5,904 nt of DNA from positions 1 through 5,904 of the forward strand of contig DASXOV010000270.1 in NCBI GenBank assembly GCA_036494005.1, written 5' to 3'. A program made the translations under genes and the position numbers. Shown piece after piece: positions 1 to 5,170 of the stretch (within the stretch, counting starts at the first letter, position 1; each line of letters begins with the position of its first letter). The DNA is from GCA-003244245 sp036494005. GTDB lineage: Bacteria; Actinomycetota; Actinomycetes; Mycobacteriales; Pseudonocardiaceae. The notes below the pieces were generated by a model that worked only from the letters and a program-made list of their open reading frames with translations, did not search any database and had not been told where the DNA came from.

Positions 1-114
1 CGGCTGGCTAACCGCTTGGTTGGCATCCTGCACGGCTGCCTACGCCACCACACCCACTATGACGAGGCCACCGCCTGGCCTCCAGCACAACAAGATCAAC
101 AAGCTGTGGCTTGA
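1..114 (+). CDS. IS110-family transposase, C-terminal end (cut by window edge)
   Basis: Frame 1 is open from the first base to a TGA at 112-114 and gives 37 residues. They include LANRLVGILHGCL and YDEATAWPP, which I recognise as the typical C-terminus of IS110/IS116/IS902-type transposases, the DEDD-plus-serine recombinases that move IS110 elements. The catalytic domains lie left of the window, so I cannot tell whether the enzyme is complete. The short A/T-richer stretch after the stop fits the non-coding right end of such an element. The family call rests on remembered C-terminal wording and not on catalytic residues. The next gene on the same strand is a decapitated STAS gene. Confidence 0.75.
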   Translation, partial: RLANRLVGILHGCLRHHTHYDEATAWPPAQQDQQAVA

Positions 115-138
115 CAACCTACGACCGTGGGATGTCTA
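1..138 (+). mobile_element. Right end of an IS110-family insertion sequence
   Basis: The transposase tail is followed by about 25 bases ending near GTGGGATGTCTAA (127-139). IS110 elements usually lack obvious terminal inverted repeats and make little or no target duplication, so the exact boundary cannot be fixed here; 138 is an estimate. Soon after it the sequence becomes recognisable STAS coding sequence without its N-terminus, which suggests the element inserted into that gene. Confidence 0.5.
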
Positions 139-504
139 ACCGGCTGCCCGGGATTGCGCCAGACCTTCGGCGCGGTCTGCGCTGAGTCGGGCGTCGAGTT
201 GCTGATCTGCGACTGCTCCGAGGTGAGTTTTCTATCCTGCTCCGGGCTCTCGGTGCTGGTGGACTTCGGCGGCCTGCTCCGGCGGCGCGGCTCGCGACTG
301 TGTGTGGTGGCCCGCCATCCCGCGGTGCTGCGCTTGTTCGCGTTGACCGAGCAGGAGGAGGCGCTGGGGCTCTGCACCGATCTGGCAGCCGCCCTGACCG
401 GCACCGCCGACCCACTCCCACCGCCGGGAGCGACGCTTCCGCCTCCCGAACGGGGCAGCGCGTCCGGGAGGCATCCGGCCGCATCTGATCCGGCCTGCAT
501 CTGA
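127..504 (+). pseudogene. STAS-domain anti-sigma factor antagonist, 5'-truncated by IS insertion
   Basis: STAS-domain proteins of the SpoIIAA/RsbV type bind anti-sigma kinases and release sigma factors. From the GTG at 127, 125 residues are open. Residues 8-90 match the second half of a STAS fold: LRQTFGAVCAESGVELLICD, then the signature SFLSCSGLSVLV (residues 34-45), then a beta strand SRLCVVARHP and the last helices. The first strands and the usual 'G-x-D' segment, about 30 residues, are missing, and the IS110 end sits exactly there. By family alignment the FMDSSGL motif of SpoIIAA is FLSCSGL here, so the phosphorylatable Ser becomes Cys38 with Ser39 next to it. Cys at this place is not rare in actinobacterial STAS proteins. 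The C-terminal 35 residues are Pro/Ala/Gly-rich and unstructured. The GTG at 127 lies inside the probable IS end, so a fused product is possible, but I see no ribosome binding site. Confidence 0.6.
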
Positions 505-508
505 TCCG
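481..508. repeat. 12-bp direct repeat at the STAS gene end
   Basis: GCATCTGATCCG occurs at 481-492 and again at 497-508, with four bases between. The second copy is read in another frame and supplies the TGA stop (502-504) of the STAS reading frame. It looks like a small tandem duplication in the 3' end of the gene. Confidence 0.7.
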
Positions 509-529
509 CGGCTGTGCCTTCCCGCGGTG

Positions 530-2128
530 CTAGTCCAAGGGGCTGGAGCGCCGGCGAAGCGCGGCGAGCAGGTGGGTGCCGTCGGGTACGCCGAGGCCCG
601 TGCAAGGGTCCCAGCCGGGGCCGGCGGGGTATGCGCCGTTGTCGCCGCTGGTGATGTCGCGGAAGCCGGGTGCGCCGTTGCCCGCAGGCACCGAGCCGTA
701 CAGCGCGGGCTGCAGCAGGCCGAGGCGCTGGCCGGTCGCCTGGGCGAGCCGGGCCGCCAGGGCCGCCCAGAGCGGGGCCACCGCGCTGGTGCCGCCGATC
801 ACGGTGTCCGTGCCGTCCACCCGCACTTTGTAGCCGGTCTGTGGGTCGGCCACGGCGGCGACATCCGGGACTCCGCGCCCGGGGTTGCCGGACGGGGCGG
901 GCACGCCGGCCAGGGCCTGCCAGCTGGGCAGGCCGAACGCGTCGCTGACCCCGCCGCCGGTAGCCCCGCGTCCGGCGCCGTTGTTCCAGACGGTTTCCGC
1001 GGCCACCCGCCCGGTCGTCGGGTCCGCGTCCAGCCGGGTGCCGCCGCAGGCCAGGGCGTGCGGACTCGATGCGGGGAAGTCCACGTGCGCGCGGCCATCG
1101 GTGGCGCGGTCGGTGCTGCCGTCGTCACCGGCGGCCACGGTCACGGTCACGCCGAGCGCGGTCGCGTCCGCGAGTGCCTGGTCGAAGGCGGTGCGGGCCT
1201 GCGCGGACCACTCGTCCTCGTTCTGACCCCAGCTGATACTCATCGCCGTGGGTGTCGGCGTGGTGTGCGCGGCGGTCGCCACCGCATCGACGAAACCGGC
1301 GTCGGTGTTGGGGGCGAAGTAGACGACGATGGCGGCGGCCGGGGCGAGTGCCCCGGCGACCTCGATGTCGAGCAGCACCTCGCCGTCGGCGCCGTTCGGG
1401 TCCTGGCCCGGGGTGTTCGCTCCGCCGTCGACACCCACGGCGCTCACCGTCGGTCCTCTGATGCCCAGCCCCGCGAAGTAGGTGTCGAGATCGGCCTGGT
1501 CGAATCCGCCGCCCAGTTCGATGATGGCGATTGTCTCGCCGGAGCCGTCGGTGCCCGCGGGAAACCGATAGATCTGGCCGAGTTGCACCGGGGTGTAGCT
1601 GGTCGAGACCGCGCGGGGGTCGGCGACGTGGAACTGGGTGCGAGCCTGCGGGCGATCGTCGAGCCCGAGTACCGCGGTCACGACTCCGTCCAGGACCGCG
1701 GGCACGCTCAGCTCGCCGGTGGGGAACCGGTGTGGAGCCCCGGTGCCTGCCGCGTGCCGGTCGGCGAACTGCACCAGGGATGTGCCGAACATCCGGCTCA
1801 GCACCGTGGCGGTGCCTGCGACCCGCACATTCCGGGCGTCGGGCCGCACCGACACCACCCGCGCACCGAGGCCGGTGACGGTAGTCGTCACCAGCTCGAC
1901 GTCGGCAGGATCGGCACCGTAACGGGCGGCGAACTGCGCATGCGTGATCGGCGCGGCGTTGGAGGGGTCTGGCAGCGCAGCCCGGCGGCGCAACACCAGC
2001 GTCACCTCGATCGCTGTTTCCGCAGGGACCGGGACGGTGGCCCGCGAGGTGCGCGTCCCGATCTGCCGCTCGCTACCGGGAAGCGGCCGCAGGCGAAGAG
2101 CACCCGGTTCGGTACGTGGATCACTCAC
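530..2128 (-). CDS. Kumamolisin-like S53 family serine-carboxyl peptidase (prokumamolisin)
   Basis: A 532-aa endopeptidase precursor of the sedolisin/kumamolisin family, acid-active enzymes with a subtilisin-like fold. Residues about 25-160 form the prokumamolisin activation domain, and about 170-525 the catalytic domain. The catalytic Glu and Asp are E250 and D254 (GEVLLDIEVAG), the oxyanion Asp is D335 (AAGDDGS), and the nucleophile is S448 (GGTSAVAP). The spacings (4, 81 and 113 residues) agree with kumamolisin. The C-terminal calcium loop is visible as FRDITSGDNG (489-498) with GWDPCTGLG (505-513). SISWG at 297-301 is another family block. The start is GTG at 2128; LPGSER near residue 16 is common at the N-terminus of these proteins and supports it. 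There is no Shine-Dalgarno sequence and no evident signal peptide or membrane segment, so export is unclear. Length and motifs indicate an intact gene. It converges on the STAS remnant, 25 bp apart. Confidence 0.93.
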   Translation of the reverse strand: MSDPRTEPGALRLRPLPGSERQIGTRTSRATVPVPAETAIEVTLVLRRRAALPDPSNAAPITHAQFAARYGADPADVELVTTTVTGLGARVVSVRPDARNVRVAGTATVLSRMFGTSLVQFADRHAAGTGAPHRFPTGELSVPAVLDGVVTAVLGLDDRPQARTQFHVADPRAVSTSYTPVQLGQIYRFPAGTDGSGETIAIIELGGGFDQADLDTYFAGLGIRGPTVSAVGVDGGANTPGQDPNGADGEVLLDIEVAGALAPAAAIVVYFAPNTDAGFVDAVATAAHTTPTPTAMSISWGQNEDEWSAQARTAFDQALADATALGVTVTVAAGDDGSTDRATDGRAHVDFPASSPHALACGGTRLDADPTTGRVAAETVWNNGAGRGATGGGVSDAFGLPSWQALAGVPAPSGNPGRGVPDVAAVADPQTGYKVRVDGTDTVIGGTSAVAPLWAALAARLAQATGQRLGLLQPALYGSVPAGNGAPGFRDITSGDNGAYPAGPGWDPCTGLGVPDGTHLLAALRRRSSPLD

Positions 2129-2134
2129 CCGGTC

Positions 2135-2140
2135 TGTATA
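2135..2140 (-). promoter_or_regulatory. Possible -10 element for leaderless peptidase mRNA
   Basis: On the minus strand TATACA ends six bases before the GTG start at 2128. That is the spacing expected if transcription begins at or next to the start codon. There is no purine-rich ribosome binding site in front of the GTG, and leaderless mRNAs are common in actinobacteria. No convincing -35 hexamer is visible, so this is a modest-strength call. Confidence 0.4.
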
Positions 2141-2253
2141 CCGACGAACTCCCGTCGGTGGCTACACGATGACGGTCCGTCGCACGAGCTCGCCGGTCAC
2201 GCGAGCGAACGCAGGTGATCTTGGCCGGCAGTCCTCCGGCAGGGACTACGTCG

Positions 2254-2457
2254 TCAGGCCGCCAACTGGTCGCCAGCCGGGTCCGACGCGGCAGGGCTGC
2301 GCGTCGTCGGTCGGTGCCGTGCGGTACTGGTGGGTTTGTCGCACTGCCATCGCCACGTGCCACAGTGCACCCGCACGAAGCCGGTCGAGGTTTCGGCCAC
2401 CACGGTCGGCTGCCCGCAGATCACGCAGGCGACAGCGACAGGGTGTGGGAATCTCAT
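2254..2457 (-). CDS. Small Cys-containing protein, possible metal binding (67 aa)
   Basis: I do not recognise a named family. The start is ATG at 2457, chosen because GGAAGG lies six bases upstream, a good ribosome binding site. The 67-residue product begins MRFPHPVAVACVICGQPTVV and carries C11-x2-C14, then H31-C32 and C39. This resembles a small zinc ribbon whose second pair is loosened (C32-x6-C39 in place of CxxC), so zinc binding is inference. The last 27 residues are Thr/Ala/Pro/Arg-rich and probably disordered. Codon third positions are strongly G/C, as expected of a real gene in this genome. No membrane helix is seen. It lies 125 bp upstream of the S53 peptidase on the same strand, but that gap plus a possible promoter suggests separate transcription. 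The opposite strand is also open here but has no comparable ribosome binding site. Confidence 0.5.
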   Translation of the reverse strand: MRFPHPVAVACVICGQPTVVAETSTGFVRVHCGTWRWQCDKPTSTARHRPTTRSPAASDPAGDQLAA

Positions 2458-2537
2458 CAGCCACCTTCCCGGGATCGCGCGCGACACCACATGCCGCGAA
2501 GCGTCCGGTCACCGGCTGCGAAACAACGACGTTGGTG

Positions 2538-2543
2538 TGTTTC
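2538..2543 (-). promoter_or_regulatory. Weak candidate -10 upstream of the small Cys protein
   Basis: Minus-strand TAAGCT, reading the reverse of AGCTTA in this stretch, fits the actinobacterial TAnnnT pattern. It lies about 80 bp before the ATG of the 67-aa gene. The -35 position is a poor match, so this is only a candidate. Confidence 0.2.
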
Positions 2544-2680
2544 CCCAGCTTACCGGCGTGCAGCGGGGCCTGCACGGTGAAACGGTGACGCTCTGCCACA
2601 CCCGTACGCTCATGACAGGAGCCCAGTGACGTCACCGAATTGCCACCGGTAGTTGGCGCGACATTCGCGGCCGGGAGGCC

Positions 2681-3148
2681 GGCTGGAGCCGGTGAGCAGA
2701 CCATCGCCGCACGGTGCGGACCGCGTTGCTGAGGCCTCGCGGTGCCACTGGTGCACAACGCCGACACCGCCGTCCGGGCACTGGCGGCATCCGATTCTTG
2801 CCGGCACGGCGTGGGCACCACTCTCACCGCGATGCTGTTCTCAGGTCCCCGGCTCGCGCTGGTCCATGTCGGAGACTCCCGGATCATCCGCAGCGGTCGA
2901 TCCTGCTCCGGGCCCTGCACGGGGGCGCCCACGCTGAACCGGATGTGCAGTTGCGATGCCCAGGCGGGCGATCGGTACCTGCTGTGCTCTGACGGCCTGC
3001 ACACCGTGCTGACCGTCGAGACCCTGCACGAGGTGATGCGCACGGGCCCCGAACCCGAGCATGCGTGCGCCGGCTCGTCGACCTGGCCAATCACGCAGGC
3101 GGCCCGGACAACATCGCCTGGGTCGTTGCCGACATCGTGACCGCCTGA
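2681..3148 (+). pseudogene. PP2C-type Ser/Thr protein phosphatase, frameshifted and internally deleted
   Basis: PP2C (PstP/SpoIIE-like) enzymes are metal-dependent phosphatases that reverse Ser/Thr kinase signalling. The order of family blocks is right but the frame changes repeatedly. PAGAGEQTIAA (about 2680-2711) recalls the DGxGGxxAGE-xAS region; VRTALL follows in another frame (2714-2731). From 2742, VPLVHNADTAVRALAAS, GVGTTLTAM and LALVHVGDSR run in a third frame. After HPQRSILLRALHG and AEPDVQL in the shifted frame, DAQAGDRYLLCSDGLHTVL returns to the earlier one. The end, VRRLVDLANHAGGPDNIAWVVAD, is read only after a further shift near 3064 and stops at 3148. The stretch normally joining GDSR to HPQR, roughly 35-40 residues, is gone, as are the N-terminal Asp motifs. 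At least five shifts plus a deletion make a functional enzyme very unlikely. A GTG at 2626 behind AGGAG may be the old start. Confidence 0.82.
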
Positions 3149-3227
3149 CGGCGTCGCGGGCGCGAAACGTGGGGGAGGGGCCGGTGGGATGTCACGGATC
3201 GTCCCGCCCTGACTACAACCCGATAGA

Positions 3228-3239
3228 TGGAAATTTCCA
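3228..3239. promoter_or_regulatory. 12-bp perfect palindrome, candidate operator
   Basis: TGGAAATTTCCA is a perfect palindrome in an otherwise GC-rich intergenic stretch, 150 bp before the DUF397 gene. ACAAC at 3215-3219 and GTTGT at 3240-3244 form an outer, off-centre inverted pair. The AT-rich core is unlike the surroundings and could bind a dimeric regulator; no regulator is identified. The rest of 3149-3388 holds no gene that I can support. Confidence 0.3.
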
Positions 3240-3388
3240 GTTGTTGCGGGCCACCATCGGGTGGACTCGTGCCCGATCCCGCGCAGTCACGGGAAGACTC
3301 CGGGTAGGAGGGGTGCTTTGCAGGCGCCGCCGCACTTCTGGCGTCGCCTGTCCTAGCCGAGAACATGGTCCGAGGTGAGCGAACTGTG

Positions 3389-3598
3389 ATGAACAACCAT
3401 GGGGTCGAGGGGCCTCCGGTCTGGCGCAAGGCGAGCTACAGCAACGGCAACGGAGGCTGTTGCGTTGAAGTCGCCGATCTCCACGGCGGCTACCGAGCGG
3501 TGCGTGACAGCAAGGATCCGGCCGGGCCGATGCTGATCTTCACTGCCGGTGAGTGGACCGCCTTCACCGCAGGCGTCCGCGACGACGAGTTCAATTGA
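3389..3598 (+). CDS. DUF397 domain-containing protein (69 aa)
   Basis: DUF397 proteins are short actinobacterial proteins usually encoded beside an XRE-type helix-turn-helix regulator, and some act as its partner in development or antibiotic control. The match is clear and full length. VWRKASYSNGNGGCCVEVAD (residues 11-30) is the N-terminal block, AVRDSKDPAGPMLIFTAGEW (37-56) the centre, and TAFTAGVRDDEFN the end. In most members the Gly-Asn-Cys position has one Cys; here two adjacent Cys (24-25) occur. I chose ATG 3389, with GAGGTGAG nine bases upstream at 3372-3379; GTG at 3386 is equally possible, and ATG 3365 lies before the ribosome binding site. No XRE partner gene is present in the flanking sequence. 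It is therefore an orphan here, between a dead phosphatase and a small membrane protein. Confidence 0.88.
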   Translation: MNNHGVEGPPVWRKASYSNGNGGCCVEVADLHGGYRAVRDSKDPAGPMLIFTAGEWTAFTAGVRDDEFN

Positions 3599-3634
3599 GT
3601 GGGTAGCCGCCGACGGTCCTTGATCTGTCGAGAA

Positions 3635-3670
3635 CCCGGGCGACGACGTCGTCGCCCGGGGAGGCTCCCC
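3635..3670 (+). terminator. 26-bp perfect palindrome plus second hairpin after DUF397
   Basis: Bases 3635-3660 form a perfect palindrome, each 13-base arm reading CCCGGGCGACGAC on its strand. It begins 37 bases after the DUF397 stop. GGGGAG (3658-3663) and CTCCCC (3665-3670) then form a second stem that shares bases with the first, so the two structures compete. There is no T-tract, but U-less hairpin terminators are common in actinobacteria. The palindrome could also be a protein-binding site, since its arms meet with no loop. Confidence 0.6.
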
Positions 3671-3730
3671 CCGGTGACGACCGCATCAGGCCGTTCCGTT
3701 CCGCTGGTCGGGCAGCGATCGGCCTATGGC

Positions 3731-3756
3731 CATCGGTACTAGCCGTCCGGCCGATG
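3731..3756. repeat. Short inverted repeat in the intergenic stretch
   Basis: CATCGG (3731-3736) and CCGATG (3751-3756) flank a 14-base loop. It lies in the 270-bp gap between the DUF397 gene and the small membrane protein, where I see no supportable gene. The arms are short, so this may be chance. Confidence 0.25.
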
Positions 3757-3868
3757 CCCGCACGTCGCGACAACTGCCAGCTTTGGTGACCGTGAAATGG
3801 ACGACGCGTGGTCACCACGAGGGCCGGGCTGGAGCGGTGCCCGCCGTCTCGGCCCAGAGGAGCTGACA

Positions 3869-4051
3869 ATGACGATTGAACACGCCAAGATTCGCCGAGT
3901 CGGTGCACTGGCTGCAGGCGTGACACTTCTCCTCGGTGGAATCACGGGCTTGAGTAGCGGGAACCATCTGACCGTCAGTACGATCGGCGCCGGATTGGCG
4001 GTCATCGCCGGGCTGGCATTCCTGAGCCTGAGCGCACGTTCCAAGTCGTGA
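3869..4051 (+). CDS. Small two-helix membrane protein (60 aa), unknown function
   Basis: I do not recognise a family. The start is ATG 3869, set by AGAGGAG at 3856-3862 six bases upstream; an in-frame ATG at 3797 has no such site. The protein begins MTIEHAKIRR, with positive charge on the cytoplasmic side. It then has a hydrophobic helix at about 12-29 (GALAAGVTLLLGGITGLS), a short polar turn GNHL, a second helix at about 36-54, and a basic tail SARSKS. Both ends are therefore probably cytoplasmic. An alternative reading, that the first helix is a signal peptide, is less likely because no AxA cleavage site is seen. A GC hairpin starts directly after the stop codon, so it is probably a single-gene transcript. 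Confidence 0.7.
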   Translation: MTIEHAKIRRVGALAAGVTLLLGGITGLSSGNHLTVSTIGAGLAVIAGLAFLSLSARSKS

Positions 4052-4068
4052 CCCGGGCTCGGCCCGGG
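4052..4068 (+). terminator. GC hairpin between membrane protein and SoxR gene
   Basis: CCCGGGC (4052-4058), loop TCG, GCCCGGG (4062-4068): a perfect 7-bp stem directly after the stop codon. There is no T-tract. Its symmetry allows it to serve both the small membrane protein and the converging SoxR gene, which ends at 4109. Confidence 0.6.
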
Positions 4069-4108
4069 GTCGCGGTCCGAAGGCCGACTGCACTACTGGA
4101 CGATTCGG

Positions 4109-4564
4109 CTAGGGATCGAGTAACCGTCGTGGTCCGGGCCCCTCCTTTCCGAGCTTGTCGTACGGGTTGGTCAGCGCGCACCGATCGATGGACAGGCAGC
4201 CGCATCCGATGCAGTCGCTGAATTCATCGCGCAACTGCTGCAGATGTGTGATGCGCTCGTCGATCTCGGCGCGCCAGCTCTGGGAGATCCGTCTCCAGTC
4301 GTCCCGGGTGGGTGTGCGGCCGTCCGGCAGCAGGGCGAGTGCGGCAGCGACTCCCGACAGCGGGATGCCGACCCGCTGCGCGATGCGGATCAGTGCCACT
4401 CTCCGAAGCGTGTCCCGCTTGTACCTGCGCTGATTACCTGACGTACGAGTACTGGTGAGCAGGCCCTGTCGTTCGTAGAAATGCAGGGCCGACACCGCGA
4501 CGCCGCTTCGAGCCGCGAGTTGCCCTACGGTGAGTTCCTTCTGGTCCCACGCCGCTGAGTCCAT
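4109..4564 (-). CDS. soxR: Redox-sensitive transcriptional activator SoxR (MerR family)
   Basis: SoxR is a dimeric MerR-family activator whose [2Fe-2S] cluster, when oxidised by redox-cycling compounds, twists promoters with long spacers into an active form. The 151-aa product shows the winged-helix region at 11-80 (LTVGQLAARSGVAVSALHFY, then RQGLL and QRRYKRDTLRRV). A dimerisation helix follows at about 86-115. The cluster motif is CIGCGCLSIDRC, with cysteines at 118, 121, 123 and 129, the same spacing as C119/122/124/130 of E. coli SoxR. Length and motifs indicate an intact gene. The start is ATG 4564, with GGGAG about nine bases upstream. In Streptomyces, SoxR answers redox-active secondary metabolites more than superoxide and controls a few efflux and oxidoreductase genes. 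Here its divergent neighbour is an exporter remnant, and a SoxR box lies between them. Confidence 0.95.
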   Translation of the reverse strand: MDSAAWDQKELTVGQLAARSGVAVSALHFYERQGLLTSTRTSGNQRRYKRDTLRRVALIRIAQRVGIPLSGVAAALALLPDGRTPTRDDWRRISQSWRAEIDERITHLQQLRDEFSDCIGCGCLSIDRCALTNPYDKLGKEGPGPRRLLDP

Positions 4565-4600
4565 GGTGTCACTCCCACTTACCGTCCATTGATCGCTGCC

Positions 4601-4631
4601 TTGACCTGAACACTAGTTGAGGTTCTACGGT
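4601..4631 (+). promoter_or_regulatory. SoxR box within a 19-bp-spacer promoter for the MFS gene
   Basis: CCTGAACACTAGTTGAGG (4605-4622) is an 18-base dyad with the size and half-sites of the known SoxR box (E. coli soxS: CCTCAAGTTAACTTGAGG). Its only arm mismatch is G at 4608. On the plus strand TTGACC (4601-4606) and TACGGT (4626-4631) are separated by exactly 19 bases, the overlong spacing that MerR-family activators correct. The minus strand carries TAGTGT (over 4610-4615) inside the box, a possible -10 for soxR itself, so autoregulation is likely. Confidence 0.85.
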
Positions 4632-4682
4632 CCCGCTTGTTGCCGAGCCGGAACGCCGACGAGCGCGTGACATCACGGGGAA

Positions 4683-5170
4683 GTGCTCGTCTTCGGTGCG
4701 TTCGTCAGCATGCTGGACGCATCGGTGGTGATGTTTGTTGTTCCCGTTGTACTTCCAGATCCTGCACGGGCAGGATGTCATGACGACCGGGCTGTCGCTG
4801 TTCTCGCTCGGCCTGGGCACGGCGTCGGCGCTGCCGTTGAGCGGACGTCTCACCGACCGTTACGGCGGGGGGATCGTGTCCGCCGGTGGCAGTCTGCTCA
4901 TGATCGCCACCACCGTGCCGTCGCGTTCATGGGCGCTCAGGCGAGCCAGGCCGTGGTGCAGGCGTTGTTGCTGCTGCACGGCGTAGCGCTGTCGCGGTGA
5001 TCCTCGGGCAGTCGCTGACCGGGGGTATTGATCGTGCCTTCCAGATCGTCTTCTGGTGGCTCACCGGGGCGTCGGCGGTCGCGCTGGGCTCGTCGCTGTG
5101 GTTGTGGGCCGCGATCCGCTCCCGGGAACCGGCCGGCGCCCTGGTCAGCACCCGGTCACCGGCCGGGTAG
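4683..5170 (+). pseudogene. DHA2-type MFS drug exporter, internally deleted and frameshifted
   Basis: Intact members are proton-driven exporters of about 450-550 residues and 14 helices (EmrB/QacA type). The remnant starts with helix 1 and its signature VLVFGAFVSMLDASVVMF (from 4683). It then jumps, in another frame, to LFPLYFQILHGQDVMTTGL and LSGRLTDRYGGG (4735 to about 4920), a block normally found in the second half of the protein. It returns to the first frame for VAFMGAQASQAVVQALLLLHGVA (stop 4998-5000). It ends in a third frame with VILGQSLTGG and the last helix FQIVFWWLTGASAVALGSSL, stopping at 5170. Some 200 or more residues are missing between the first two blocks. GTG 4683 is the best start, and an older start at GTG 4667 in a different frame is possible. 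The SoxR-type promoter in front is intact. The end overlaps the converging HTH gene by 15 bp. Confidence 0.85.

Noticed and set aside
527..2218. Long plus-strand open frame of 563 codons
   Set aside because: It is antisense to the S53 peptidase, has low-complexity Arg/Gly/Ala composition and no domain; the minus strand carries all catalytic motifs.
2224..2240. GCCGG/CCGGC hairpin between the Cys protein and peptidase genes
   Set aside because: A five-base stem with a seven-base loop is expected by chance at this GC content, and there is no T-tract.
1944..2588. Plus-strand open frame of 214 codons
   Set aside because: Arg/Ser-rich shadow spanning the peptidase start, its promoter and the small Cys gene, with no ribosome binding site or motif.
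2626..2635. GTGACGTCAC palindrome as an operator
   Set aside because: Ten bases only and partly explained by an old start/stop overlap at GTGA; no second copy nearby.
2246..3094. Minus-strand open frame of 282 codons
   Set aside because: It runs antisense through the PP2C remnant and in a shifted frame through the small Cys gene; composition is typical of a shadow in GC-rich DNA. A short part near 2460-2600 has coding-like codons but no recognisable family.
3591..3926. Minus-strand open frame across the DUF397 to membrane-protein gap
   Set aside because: It crosses the 26-bp palindrome and hairpin and the start of a well-supported plus-strand gene, and has no ribosome binding site or motif.
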